Positions 8,767-16,350 of a stretch of DNA of 37,960 bases are shown one piece after another. The stretch spans positions 1-37,960 of the forward strand of contig JAZOUV010000029.1 of the NCBI GenBank assembly GCA_045658315.1, given 5' to 3'. The notes beneath the pieces are model-generated. The model was not told the origin of the DNA. It was given only the letters and a program-made list of their open reading frames with translations, and did no database searches. This stretch comes from RGIG1995 sp045658315. Lineage in GTDB: Bacteria > Bacillota > Clostridia > Oscillospirales > CAG-272. The position numbers were made by a program, and so were the translations under genes. How positions within the stretch are numbered: the first letter of the stretch is position 1; every line of letters starts with the position of its first letter.

Positions 8767-8795
8767 ATTTTATCACACTAAAGCGATAAAGTCAA
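8767..8795 (-). promoter_or_regulatory. his operon promoter with embedded operator-like palindrome
   Basis: On the minus strand -35 TTGACT (8795-8790) and -10 TAAAAT (8772-8767) are 17 bp apart. A 22-bp imperfect palindrome, 8769-8790, with arms TTTATC and GATAAA and matching inner positions (C..TA..G), occupies the spacer and edges of both boxes. A repressor bound here would exclude RNA polymerase. The predicted start is near 8760, giving a leader of about 40 nt with no room for a T-box or attenuator. The YerC protein encoded next is the obvious candidate ligand. Confidence 0.82.
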
Positions 8796-8855
8796 TAGTT
8801 TTTCAGAATATTTTATTAAAAAAATTATATATATAAAAATATTTAAAAAAGTTGT

Positions 8856-8891
8856 AAAATAAAGCTCCCCACCGATAATTTCGATGGGGAG
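8856..8891 (-). terminator. Terminator after the small membrane protein gene
   Basis: On the minus strand CTCCCCATCG pairs with CGGTGGGGAG (one wobble) around a short A/T loop and is followed by CTTTATTTT. It sits about 78 bp after the stop at 8969 and upstream of the his promoter, so it insulates the his operon. Confidence 0.8.
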
Positions 8892-8968
8892 ATGTGGGAT
8901 AATTGCTTATCTGTTAAAGCGTCTGTATCGATGAATACATTTTGACCTGTTTTTGTTTGATTGCTTGT

Positions 8969-9376
8969 TTAAAAAGCGTTTTTTAAAAGATAATCGAGAA
9001 GAAAAATTATAGCGATTATCGTAAGAACGAAGAAGCCTACTGCTATACCGAAGATGATTGCACTTACAAGAGAAGCTGTCAAAGTTGTTGAGAGGGCGAG
9101 GATAGAAAATACAAAGCTTCCGATTGTTGCGAAAAGAAGAAATCTGATATAATATCTTATAAAGGAAGTGGATTGATTACCTCTTGTTCCGCGAGCAAGA
9201 AGATACACACTGATAATGACGAGAACAACGGCCGCAGTTATCAACTCTATCAGAAGAAGTGTAGGGAAGTTCGTAAAAAACTCCGGCCACACGATCCCTG
9301 CAATTATTCCGAGAACGGTTGCAAAGAGAGTTGCTATTGCGAATTTGAAATAAACATTGTTTATATTTTGACACAC
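8969..9376 (-). CDS. Unrecognised four-helix membrane protein
   Basis: I do not recognise this 135-residue protein. Hydrophobic stretches at about 9-30, 37-60, 74-95 and 101-130 predict four membrane helices with short loops. The only strongly charged part is the loop ARGTRGNQ...RYYIR between helices 2 and 3, which by the positive-inside rule would face the cytoplasm. There is no signal peptide or known catalytic motif. The start is GTG at 9376, fixed by AAAGGAGG 8 bases upstream; an ATG overlapping that site is in another frame. It stands alone between two terminators and appears to have its own promoter. Function unknown. Confidence 0.75.
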   Translation of the reverse strand: MCQNINNVYFKFAIATLFATVLGIIAGIVWPEFFTNFPTLLLIELITAAVVLVIISVYLLARGTRGNQSTSFIRYYIRFLLFATIGSFVFSILALSTTLTASLVSAIIFGIAVGFFVLTIIAIIFLLDYLLKNAF

Positions 9377-9399
9377 CTTTTAAACCTCCTTTCATTTAT

Positions 9400-9419
9400 A
9401 CTCAATACATTATATGAGT
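9400..9419 (-). promoter_or_regulatory. Probable -10 region for the small membrane protein gene
   Basis: A consensus TATAAT lies at 9414-9409 on the minus strand, about 33 bp before the GTG start. It is flanked by 5-bp inverted arms ACTCA and TGAGT (9400-9404 and 9415-9419). I see no good -35 at 17-18 bp, so this promoter may be weak or regulated. Confidence 0.4.
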
Positions 9420-9435
9420 GTAGGGTCATTTTAGA

Positions 9436-9476
9436 TAATAAAAAAATCACTTCGCTTTGAACAGCGAAGTGATTTT
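9436..9476 (-). terminator. tpiA terminator
   Basis: A 14-bp perfect stem (AAAATCACTTCGCT pairing with AGCGAAGTGATTTT) around a six-base loop is followed on the minus strand by a long U-run. It begins 14 bp after the tpiA stop and ends the pgk-tpiA transcript. Confidence 0.92.
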
Positions 9477-9489
9477 AATGCTTTTAAAA

Positions 9490-10257
9490 TTACTGAGCGT
9501 TGTTTACGATTACGGAGAAATCTGCGGGTTTAAGCGAAGCACCGCCGATGAGACCGCCGTCAACGTTGACTTTGGAGAGAAGCTCTGCAGAGTTTGCAGC
9601 GTTCATAGAACCGCCGTACTGAATTGTTGTTGCTTCTGCGACGCATTTACCGTACTTAACTTCAAGAACGTTACGAATAATTCCGCAAACTTCGTCAGCC
9701 TGTTCAGCGGTAGCCGTCTTACCTGTACCGATTGCCCAAACAGGTTCGTATGCGACAATAACATTTTTCATCATTTCTTCGTCAACACCGATGAGAGCTA
9801 TCTTTGTCTGTAATGATACGATTTCAGCAGTAATATCCTGTTCGCGTTCTTCGAGAACTTCACCAACGCAGAGGATAACTTTGAGTCCTGCCTTAAGTGC
9901 AGCAAGAACTCTCTTGTTTACAGTTTCGTTTGTTTCGCCGAAGTACTGTCTGCGTTCACTGTGTCCGATGATTACATATTCAGCACCGACCTCGAGAAGC
10001 ATATCAGCCGCGATTTCGCCGGTGAATGCACCTTTTTCTTCAAAGTGTACATTCTGTGCACCGATTTTTATGTTTGAACCCTTTGCTGCTTCAACTGCAG
10101 TTGCAATATCAACAAAGGGAACACAAAGAATCGTTGTGCAGTTATCCTTGCCTGCAACCAAGGGCTTAAGCTCTTCGATAACAGCCTTTGCTTTGGAGGG
10201 AGTAAGATTCATTTTCCAGTTACCTGCGATAACTGTCTTTCTTGTTTCTCTGTTCAT
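9490..10257 (-). CDS. tpiA: Triosephosphate isomerase
   Basis: A 255-residue TIM-barrel enzyme that interconverts dihydroxyacetone phosphate and glyceraldehyde 3-phosphate. Visible catalytic elements are the N-terminal GNWKMN with the active-site Lys, IGHSERRQYFGE with the electrophilic His, VAYEPVWAIGTGKTA with the catalytic Glu and flexible loop 6, and the phosphate loops IQYGGSM and GLIGGASLK. Length fits the family. It lies 27 bp after pgk with no promoter or terminator between, so the two genes are co-transcribed. Confidence 0.98.
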   Translation of the reverse strand: MNRETRKTVIAGNWKMNLTPSKAKAVIEELKPLVAGKDNCTTILCVPFVDIATAVEAAKGSNIKIGAQNVHFEEKGAFTGEIAADMLLEVGAEYVIIGHSERRQYFGETNETVNKRVLAALKAGLKVILCVGEVLEEREQDITAEIVSLQTKIALIGVDEEMMKNVIVAYEPVWAIGTGKTATAEQADEVCGIIRNVLEVKYGKCVAEATTIQYGGSMNAANSAELLSKVNVDGGLIGGASLKPADFSVIVNNAQ

Positions 10258-10284
10258 TGTTTTATACCTTCAATCGTTAGTCAA

Positions 10285-11586
10285 TTATTTGTCGTTAAGG
10301 CAAGAAATTCCGGGAAGGTCTTTTCCTTCGAGGAATTCGAGGGAAGCACCGCCGCCCGTGGAAATGTGAGTCATCTTATCAGCATATCCGAGTTGTTCAA
10401 CTGCCGCCGCAGAGTCACCGCCACCGATGATAGAAATCGCATTGCTTTCTGCAACCGCCTTAGCAACTGCTTTTGTACCGTCGGCAAACGCCTCAAATTC
10501 AAATACGCCCATAGGACCATTCCAGATAACGGTACCTGCACTCTTAATAGCCTCTGAAAAAATTGCTTCAGTCTTAGGACCAATGTCGAGTCCCATATAA
10601 CCTGCAGGGAGGTCATCGGAATCAACAACAAGCTTGTGACAGTCATTTGCAAACTTATCGCCTACTCGGTTGTCAACGGGAAGCAAGAACTTAACCCCCT
10701 TAGCTTCAGCCTTCTTCATAAGTTCGAGAGCGAGTTCAAGCTTGTCTTCTTCATATCTTGAGTCAGCGATTTCATGACCGAGAGCTTTGTTGAACGTGTA
10801 AGCCATAGCACCGCCGATAATAAGAGTATCAACCTTGTTGATAAGGTTTTCGATAACGCCGATCTTATCAGAAACTTTTGCACCCCCGAGGATAGCAACA
10901 AAAGGACGCTTGGGCTCAGAAAGAGCACCGCCCATAACATCAATTTCCTTTTGGATAAGAGTTCCGCAAACTGCGGGCATTTCGGGGCAATACTGAGCGA
11001 TACCTGCTGTTGTTGCGTGAGCTCTGTGAGCAGTACCGAATGCATCATTAACGTAGATGTCAGCCATAGAAGCTAATTTCTTTGCAAACTCTTCGTTGTT
11101 CTTTTCTTCTTCTTCGTGGAAACGCACGTTTTCGAGAAGCAAAACTTCGCCGGATTTGAGAGCCTTAGCTTTAGATATTGCATCTTCTCCTACAACATCT
11201 TTTGCCATAATTACTTCTTTGCCGAGAAGCTCGGATATTCTCTTTGCAACGGGTGCAAGTGAGAGGGTTGTAAATTCATCTTTTGCTTTTGCGAGGATTT
11301 TTGCAGATGCAGCTTCTCTTTCTTCTTCGGGAAGAGCTTCAATCTTCTTTTTATCCTTTTTGCTTAGTTTTAAAGTGTCGTTGAGGATATTGTGGGGGCG
11401 TCCCATGTGTGAGCAAAGGATAACTGCCGCACCGTTGTCTACGAGATACTTGATTGTGGGCATAGCACCTACAATTCTCTTGTCGTCGGTGATTACGCCG
11501 TCCTGCATAGGTACGTTAAAGTCGCATCTTGCGATAACTTTCTTGCCGGCAACAGCTACATCTTCAATAGATTTCTTGTTGTACAT
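10285..11586 (-). CDS. pgk: Phosphoglycerate kinase with an extra charged segment
   Basis: Phosphoglycerate kinase makes ATP from 1,3-bisphosphoglycerate in glycolysis. Recognisable parts are RCDFNVP (20-26), SHMGRP (59-64), LLLENVRFHEEEEKN, NDAFGTAHRAHATT, ILGGAKVSDKIGVI, the nucleotide-binding GPMGVFEFEAF and GGGDSAAAVEQ, and the C-terminal STGGGASLEFLEG. The protein has 433 residues against about 395-400 usually. The excess is a Lys/Glu/Ala-rich helix-like stretch at about residues 70-104, between SHMGRP and SLAPVAKRISELL, where most family members have about ten residues. GAGGTG precedes the ATG. It leads the pgk-tpiA operon. Confidence 0.97.
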   Translation of the reverse strand: MYNKKSIEDVAVAGKKVIARCDFNVPMQDGVITDDKRIVGAMPTIKYLVDNGAAVILCSHMGRPHNILNDTLKLSKKDKKKIEALPEEEREAASAKILAKAKDEFTTLSLAPVAKRISELLGKEVIMAKDVVGEDAISKAKALKSGEVLLLENVRFHEEEEKNNEEFAKKLASMADIYVNDAFGTAHRAHATTAGIAQYCPEMPAVCGTLIQKEIDVMGGALSEPKRPFVAILGGAKVSDKIGVIENLINKVDTLIIGGAMAYTFNKALGHEIADSRYEEDKLELALELMKKAEAKGVKFLLPVDNRVGDKFANDCHKLVVDSDDLPAGYMGLDIGPKTEAIFSEAIKSAGTVIWNGPMGVFEFEAFADGTKAVAKAVAESNAISIIGGGDSAAAVEQLGYADKMTHISTGGGASLEFLEGKDLPGISCLNDK

Positions 11587-11631
11587 TGTTTCACCTCATA
11601 TAATTATTTTTAAAAAGTTGCGATTAACGAT

Positions 11632-11649
11632 ATTGATATCTGTATCAAT
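11632..11649. promoter_or_regulatory. Inverted repeat at the pgk transcription start
   Basis: The arms ATTGATA and TATCAAT are perfect 7-bp inverted repeats around TCTG. The site lies 7 bp downstream of the pgk -10 box on the minus strand, over the predicted start point, a classic repressor position. No U-run follows, so it is not a terminator. I cannot name the regulator. Confidence 0.5.
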
Positions 11650-11656
11650 CTTATTA

Positions 11657-11685
11657 ATTATAACACATTTATAACGAATTTACAA
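11657..11685 (-). promoter_or_regulatory. pgk-tpiA promoter
   Basis: On the minus strand -35 TTGTAA (11685-11680) and a consensus -10 TATAAT (11662-11657), preceded by TGTGT, are 17 bp apart. The leader to the pgk ATG is about 65 nt. The sequence between this promoter and the divergent ahcY promoter is A/T-rich with no other signal that I can see. Confidence 0.8.
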
Positions 11686-11783
11686 TATTTTTTGTTAAAA
11701 AAAGAAAATAATTACAAATTTAACAAAAAAAAGAGGGACACATCAGAAAAAATATAAAAAAATTATAAAAAATAATGCAGAAA

Positions 11784-11812
11784 TTGACTTGATGCGAAAT
11801 ATCTGTTATAAT
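11784..11812 (+). promoter_or_regulatory. ahcY promoter
   Basis: A near-perfect SigA promoter: TTGACT (11784-11789), a 17-bp spacer and TATAAT (11807-11812). The leader is about 25 nt and contains AAGGAG 7 bases before the ATG at 11844, so it has no room for a SAM or SAH riboswitch. Confidence 0.88.
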
Positions 11813-11843
11813 AACTCTTGAAATATATGTAAGGAGTAACATT

Positions 11844-13085
11844 ATGAGCAGTATCAAAGATATTAATCTTGCTTCCGCGGGTGCAGATAAGATAAAATGG
11901 GTAGAGAGCTATATGCCTGTTTTGAACATAATTAAAAAAGAATTTGAACAAACAAAACCATTTGTCGGCAAGAGGATATCAATGTCGATACACTTAGAGG
12001 CAAAAACTGCCTTTCTTGCGAAGGTTTTAAAGGCGGGCGGTGCGAAAGTGTACGTTACAGGTTGTAATCCGCTTTCAACACAAGATGACGTTGCGGCGGC
12101 TCTTGTTGCTGAAGGGTTTGAGGTGAATGCTTGGCGTGGAGTTAATGAGGAACAGTATAAGGAACACCTAAAAAAAACATTGTCGCTTTGTCCGCACGTT
12201 ATGATAGATGACGGCGGCGATCTTATTAATCTTCTTCAAGGAGAATGTCGTGAGTTTGGCAAAAATCTTATCGGCGGTTGTGAAGAGACAACCACGGGTA
12301 TTCACAGACTGAAAGCGAAACAAGCCCAAGGAAAGCTTGATTACACGATGATAAACATAAATGATGCAGATTGTAAACACCTTTTTGATAACCGTTACGG
12401 AACGGGACAATCCACCTTAGACGGTATTATGAACAGCACTAATCTTATAATTGCGGGAAAAACTGTTGTTATTGCAGGGTATGGCTGGTGCGGCAAGGGA
12501 ATTGCCATGCGTGTCAAAGGAATGGGGGGCATACCCGTTATTACCGAAATTGACAACGTCAAGGCGATTGAAGCCGTAATGGACGGATTTACCGTTATGA
12601 AAATGGATGATGCAGCAAGGATAGGTGATCTGTTTATAACTGTTACAGGTTGTTGCGATGTCATAAGAAAAGAACATTTTGAAGTTATGAAAGACGGCGT
12701 TCTTATATCCAATTCAGGTCATTTTGATTGTGAAATAGACAAAAAAGCATTGGAAGAGTGTGCGGTAGCGGTTTTTGAGAGAAAGCCCAACATCGTCGGA
12801 TACAGAATGCCTGACGGCAGAGTTCTCAATCTTATGGCGGAGGGCAGACTTGTAAATTTAGCGGCAGGAAACGGACACCCCGCGGAAATAATGGATATGA
12901 GCTTCAGTCTTCAGGCAAAATGTCTTGAGTATCTTGTGAAAACTGAGGGTGCTTTGGAGCATAAGCTTTACAGCGTTCCTGTGGAAATAGACCAAAGTGT
13001 TGCCGAATTAAAATTGAAAACTCTCGGTGTTTCGATAGATAAACTCAGTAACGAACAGGTTGAATATTTGAACAAAGCAGAATAA
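11844..13085 (+). CDS. ahcY: S-adenosylhomocysteine hydrolase family protein (short form)
   Basis: A 413-residue NAD-dependent hydrolase expected to split S-adenosylhomocysteine into homocysteine and adenosine, recycling methylation product. Substrate and catalytic residues can be matched: H50 (IHLEAKT), NPLSTQDD (75-82), D123, E147/E148 (GGCEETT), K178, D182-N183 (FDNRYG), H293 (NSGHFD) and H345 (NGHPAEIMD). The NAD loop is GYGWCGKG (212-219). It is the shorter Thermotoga/archaeal-like form, lacking the C-terminal Lys/Tyr extension of eukaryotic enzymes. Relatives of this short form can prefer S-inosylhomocysteine, so substrate choice is open. It is transcribed alone from its own promoter. 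Confidence 0.92.
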   Translation: MSSIKDINLASAGADKIKWVESYMPVLNIIKKEFEQTKPFVGKRISMSIHLEAKTAFLAKVLKAGGAKVYVTGCNPLSTQDDVAAALVAEGFEVNAWRGVNEEQYKEHLKKTLSLCPHVMIDDGGDLINLLQGECREFGKNLIGGCEETTTGIHRLKAKQAQGKLDYTMININDADCKHLFDNRYGTGQSTLDGIMNSTNLIIAGKTVVIAGYGWCGKGIAMRVKGMGGIPVITEIDNVKAIEAVMDGFTVMKMDDAARIGDLFITVTGCCDVIRKEHFEVMKDGVLISNSGHFDCEIDKKALEECAVAVFERKPNIVGYRMPDGRVLNLMAEGRLVNLAAGNGHPAEIMDMSFSLQAKCLEYLVKTEGALEHKLYSVPVEIDQSVAELKLKTLGVSIDKLSNEQVEYLNKAE

Positions 13086-13100
13086 ATTGATTGTATATTT

Positions 13101-13147
13101 ACAAAGGGTGCGAGTGCTTTTTATGGCGTTTGCACCTTTGTATTTTT
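13101..13147 (+). terminator. Probable ahcY terminator
   Basis: ACAAAGGGTGC pairs with GCACCTTTGT (one bulged G) around a 20-base loop and is followed by TATTTTT. It lies 15 bp after the ahcY stop. The loop is long, so efficiency may be modest. Confidence 0.55.
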
Positions 13148-13194
13148 CGTTGAATAACATAATAGTGTATATTTGCGTTTTAGAGGAGATTAAT

Positions 13195-14496
13195 ATGATT
13201 ATTTATGTTGTTCAGCCCGGGGATACACTCGATTCTATAGCTCGTGAATATGGCGTACCGTTATCACGGCTAATTTCGCAAAACGAGCTTGATGAAAACG
13301 GAAGAATAACCGTCGGTCAAACTATCGTTATCTTGTATCCCGAAGAAGTTTATACCGTTCAGCAGGGGGATACTCTTGAGGAAATTGCGAATATCTATGG
13401 AGTCTCTGTCAATCAGCTTCTGCGAAATAATCCCTTACTGAAAGGAGAAGATGACTTGTTTGCAGGACAGACGGTAATAATTGATTATACAACCGAAAAA
13501 GAGGGAGAAATGGCTGTAAACGGCTATATATATCCATTTGTTGAACGTGAAACGCTTATAAGAACATTGCCCTATTTGACTTATTTAACACTATTTACAT
13601 ACGGATTTACGCCTGATGGACAGCTCGTTGACAGAGGAATAACAGATTTTGGGCTTGACGAAGATGAGATAATAGCACTGTCACGGGAATACGGTGTAGC
13701 TCCGATAATGCATTTGTCAACTCTAACTGAAGCGGGAGTCTTCAGCAGTGAGCTTGGTAACGCATTTTTAAACAACAGGGAGGTGCAAGAGGTTTTAATT
13801 CAAAATGTAATTGCAAGAATGAAAGAAAAAAATTACTATGGTTTTGATGTAGATTTTGAATATCTTGATGCTGCCAATAGAGACTTATATACAGATTTTG
13901 TAAGACGGCTCGGAATTGCTTTAAATGAAAACGGATATATGTTGATAACGGCATTAATTCCCAAAGCCTCGGGCGAACAAATGGGGGGGTTATATGAATC
14001 GCACGATTACGGGGGTATAGGGGCTGTAAGCGATTACGTTTTGCTTATGACTTACGAATGGGGTTATACATTTGGACCGCCTATGGCTGTTGCACCTTTG
14101 AATGAAGTTGAAAGGGTATTGAATTACGGAGTAAGTGTGATTAATCCCGAAAAAATATTTTTAGGGGTGCCGAATTATGCATACGATTGGCCGTTGCCCT
14201 ATATTATGGGCACAACAAAAGCACAAAAAATATCCAACGTTGATGCGGTTAATCTTGCCATAGAAAAAGGTGTGTATATTGAATTTGACGAAATAGCCCA
14301 GACACCGTATTTTAACTACACCGAAAACGGAATAGAGCACGTTGTTTGGTTTGAAGATGCAAGGAGTGTTGACGAAAAATTAAAGCTTGTTCCCGAATAC
14401 AGTCTTTACGGCGTAGCATATTGGAATCTTATGCAATGGTTTCCGCAGAACTGGCTTGTGCTTAATGCGAAATATGATATTCTTAAGGTTTTATAG
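13195..14496 (+). CDS. LysM-LysM-GH18 glycosidase, spore peptidoglycan hydrolase type
   Basis: A 433-residue protein with two LysM modules (about 3-47 and 52-97, each with a QPGDTL/QQGDTL start and a VGQTI/AGQTV end) and a GH18 barrel from about 108. The GH18 signature is GFDVDFEYLD, with catalytic E222 and D218/D220. There is no signal peptide: LysM starts at residue 3. This architecture is that of YaaH/SleL-type N-acetylglucosaminidases of the spore cortex and coat, made in the mother cell. The ATG at 13195 has GAGGAG 7-8 bases upstream; an upstream in-frame start has no site. Sporulation expression is inferred from family only. Confidence 0.9.
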   Translation: MIIYVVQPGDTLDSIAREYGVPLSRLISQNELDENGRITVGQTIVILYPEEVYTVQQGDTLEEIANIYGVSVNQLLRNNPLLKGEDDLFAGQTVIIDYTTEKEGEMAVNGYIYPFVERETLIRTLPYLTYLTLFTYGFTPDGQLVDRGITDFGLDEDEIIALSREYGVAPIMHLSTLTEAGVFSSELGNAFLNNREVQEVLIQNVIARMKEKNYYGFDVDFEYLDAANRDLYTDFVRRLGIALNENGYMLITALIPKASGEQMGGLYESHDYGGIGAVSDYVLLMTYEWGYTFGPPMAVAPLNEVERVLNYGVSVINPEKIFLGVPNYAYDWPLPYIMGTTKAQKISNVDAVNLAIEKGVYIEFDEIAQTPYFNYTENGIEHVVWFEDARSVDEKLKLVPEYSLYGVAYWNLMQWFPQNWLVLNAKYDILKVL

Positions 14497-14505
14497 CTTC
14501 AATCA

Positions 14506-14545
14506 AAAAATCCCACAAACTCTTTGTGAAGTGTGTGGGATTTTT
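14506..14545. terminator. Bidirectional terminator between the GH18 gene and dapB
   Basis: AAAAATCCCACA pairs with TGTGGGATTTTT around a 16-base loop, with A/U tracts on both sides. It lies between the convergent stops at 14496 and 14552 and can serve both strands. Confidence 0.85.
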
Positions 14546-14551
14546 AGTCTT

Positions 14552-15316
14552 TTAAATTAGTGAATTAACAATATCGTTCATGTCGTAAAGACCGCTTGGT
14601 TTATCTGCCAAAAACTGTGCGGCTCTGACAGCACCTTCAGCAAATACGTTTCTCGAAGATGCCGAGTGGCTGAGAGTTATTACCTCATCTTTTCCGGCAA
14701 ATATAACCTCGTGTTCACCGACTATCGTACCGCCTCTTACCGCGTGAACTCCGATTTCGGTCGGCTGTCTCTTTTGGTGAAGCGGTTGTCTGTTGTAAAT
14801 GTATTCTGTTTCGATTGTTCTTGTTTCTTTCAAAGCGTCCGCAATCATAAGGGCTGTTCCGCTGGGTGCATCGAGTTTTTGATTGTGGTGCTTTTCTATT
14901 ATTTCTATATCAAAGGAATCACCGAGTGATAAACAAGCTTTTTTAGCGAGTGCAATAAGAAGATTTATCCCTAATGACATATTTCTTGAATAAAAAACGG
15001 GAATTGTCTCCGACGCTTCTTTGATGAATTTTGTTTCTTCGAGCGTGTGTCCGGTTGTTGCTAACACAACTGGTATGCTTTTTTCTTTTGCGTAATTTAA
15101 CAGACCTTCTGTTGCGGTATGATGGGAAAAGTCGATTATAACGTCGCAGTTACCGCCAAAGTCGTTTAAAGAAACAAAAACAGGGAAGTCAGACGTGCTT
15201 TTGCCGCCCATAACGTCGACGCCCGCTATTATATTACATTCGTTGTTAGTGGCACAAGATGCGGCAACCGCGTTGCCCATTCTGCCGTTACAGCCTGTAA
15301 GAAGTATGTTTATCAT
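14552..15316 (-). CDS. dapB: 4-hydroxy-tetrahydrodipicolinate reductase
   Basis: A 254-residue NAD(P)H-dependent reductase for the second step of the diaminopimelate branch. The nucleotide-binding motif is GCNGRMG (8-14), followed by DFSHH, TTGH and NMSLGINLL. The catalytic region EIIEKHHNQKLDAPSGTA contains the His pair and Lys. IGVHAVRGGTIVGEHEV and the C-terminal GLYDMNDI are also family-typical. It follows dapA by 36 bp in the same transcript and so falls under the lysine riboswitch. Confidence 0.97.
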   Translation of the reverse strand: MINILLTGCNGRMGNAVAASCATNNECNIIAGVDVMGGKSTSDFPVFVSLNDFGGNCDVIIDFSHHTATEGLLNYAKEKSIPVVLATTGHTLEETKFIKEASETIPVFYSRNMSLGINLLIALAKKACLSLGDSFDIEIIEKHHNQKLDAPSGTALMIADALKETRTIETEYIYNRQPLHQKRQPTEIGVHAVRGGTIVGEHEVIFAGKDEVITLSHSASSRNVFAEGAVRAAQFLADKPSGLYDMNDIVNSLI

Positions 15317-15352
15317 TTTTAGTTATCCTTTTTGGGTTTAATAATTTAAAGC

Positions 15353-16237
15353 TTAGATAAGATTTTGAGCTTTCATTGCGGCAGCAAGTCTTGCCTTGGT
15401 GTTTTCCTCCATAGGACAGAGAGGAAGTCTCATTTCATCGGAGCAAATACCCATAAGTGCACAAGCTGTCTTGACGGGGATGGGGTTTACTTCGCAAAAG
15501 AGTGAGTTTACAAGTTCAAGAAGTTTAAGCTGAAGAGCTGCAGACTCCTTTACTTGTCCCTTGAAATAGAGTTCACATATGTCGTGAGTCTCTTTAGGCA
15601 TAATATTTGAAAGAACCGAAATAACGCCTTTTCCGCCGAGTGAGAGGATAGGAACGATTTGGTCATCGTTACCGCTGTAAATAGCCAAATCATCGCCAAC
15701 TTCAGCTGCGAGTTCAGCTATTGCACTGATGTTGCCCGATGCTTCTTTAACAGCAACGATTCTTTCGTGTTTTGCCAACTCCTTATATGAAGCAGTTGTA
15801 ATGTTACAACCGGTTCTCGAAGGAACGTTGTAAAGGAAAATGGGCTTGTTTGTGGCATCTGCAACGGCAAAGAAGGATTGAACGAGTCCTTTTTGTGTTG
15901 CTTTGTTATAATAGGGAGTAACAAGCAGTAATGCATCAGCTCCGACTTCACATGCATATTTTGAAAGCTCGATAGCGTAATCAGTATCGTTACTTCCCGT
16001 ACCTGCGATTACAGGAACTCTTCCTGCGGTTTTTTCTACAGCGTACTTAATACAAGCTTTGTGTTCTTCATCGGTAAGGGTTGATGCTTCACCCGTTGTA
16101 CCGCAAATTACTATTGAGTCTGTTTTTTGGTTGATTTGGAAGTCGATGAGAGAACCCAAAGCGTCAAAATCGACCTTGTTGTTCTTAAAGGGGGTGATTA
16201 TTGCGACGCCTGAGCCTTCAAAAACTAAATTTTTCAT
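15353..16237 (-). CDS. dapA: 4-hydroxy-tetrahydrodipicolinate synthase
   Basis: A 294-residue class I aldolase that condenses pyruvate with aspartate semialdehyde, the entry to lysine and diaminopimelate synthesis. The Schiff-base Lys is K164 (AVKEASGN), the catalytic Tyr is Y136 (YNVPSRTG) and the pyruvate loop is GTTGE (46-50). The ATG at 16237 is chosen because AAAGGAG lies upstream and the family starts here. The open frame extends much further 5', but only because it runs through the riboswitch leader. It is controlled by the L-box upstream. Confidence 0.97.
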   Translation of the reverse strand: MKNLVFEGSGVAIITPFKNNKVDFDALGSLIDFQINQKTDSIVICGTTGEASTLTDEEHKACIKYAVEKTAGRVPVIAGTGSNDTDYAIELSKYACEVGADALLLVTPYYNKATQKGLVQSFFAVADATNKPIFLYNVPSRTGCNITTASYKELAKHERIVAVKEASGNISAIAELAAEVGDDLAIYSGNDDQIVPILSLGGKGVISVLSNIMPKETHDICELYFKGQVKESAALQLKLLELVNSLFCEVNPIPVKTACALMGICSDEMRLPLCPMEENTKARLAAAMKAQNLI

Positions 16238-16253
16238 GGTAATATCTCCTTTT

Positions 16254-16291
16254 TTTAATAAAAAAATAAAAAACCGGTTGAAAACCAGCTT
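16254..16291 (-). terminator. Intrinsic terminator of the lysine riboswitch
   Basis: On the minus strand AAGCTGGTT pairs with AACCGGTTT (two G-U pairs) around a 3-base loop, followed by a long U-rich tract. The left arm (16287-16299, AGCTTACCATGTA on the plus strand) can instead pair with the 3' strand of aptamer helix P1 (16351-16362). Lysine binding holds P1, frees the terminator and stops transcription before dapA. Confidence 0.8.
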
Positions 16292-16350
16292 ACCATGTAA
16301 TATAATATAAACAATGTGCAACAAACATGTGTAGCATAATGAATAATATA

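Noticed and set aside
8731..8810. Direct repeat TTTCAGAATA at 8731-8740 and 8801-8810 flanking the his promoter
   Set aside because: Ten bases in AT-rich DNA, 70 bp apart, not symmetric about the promoter; probably chance.
13087..13194. Upstream in-frame start for the LysM-GH18 protein with a hydrophobic stretch like a signal peptide
   Set aside because: It overlaps the probable ahcY terminator, has no ribosome site, and the ATG at 13195 has a strong GAGGAG; the hydrophobic run is likely incidental.
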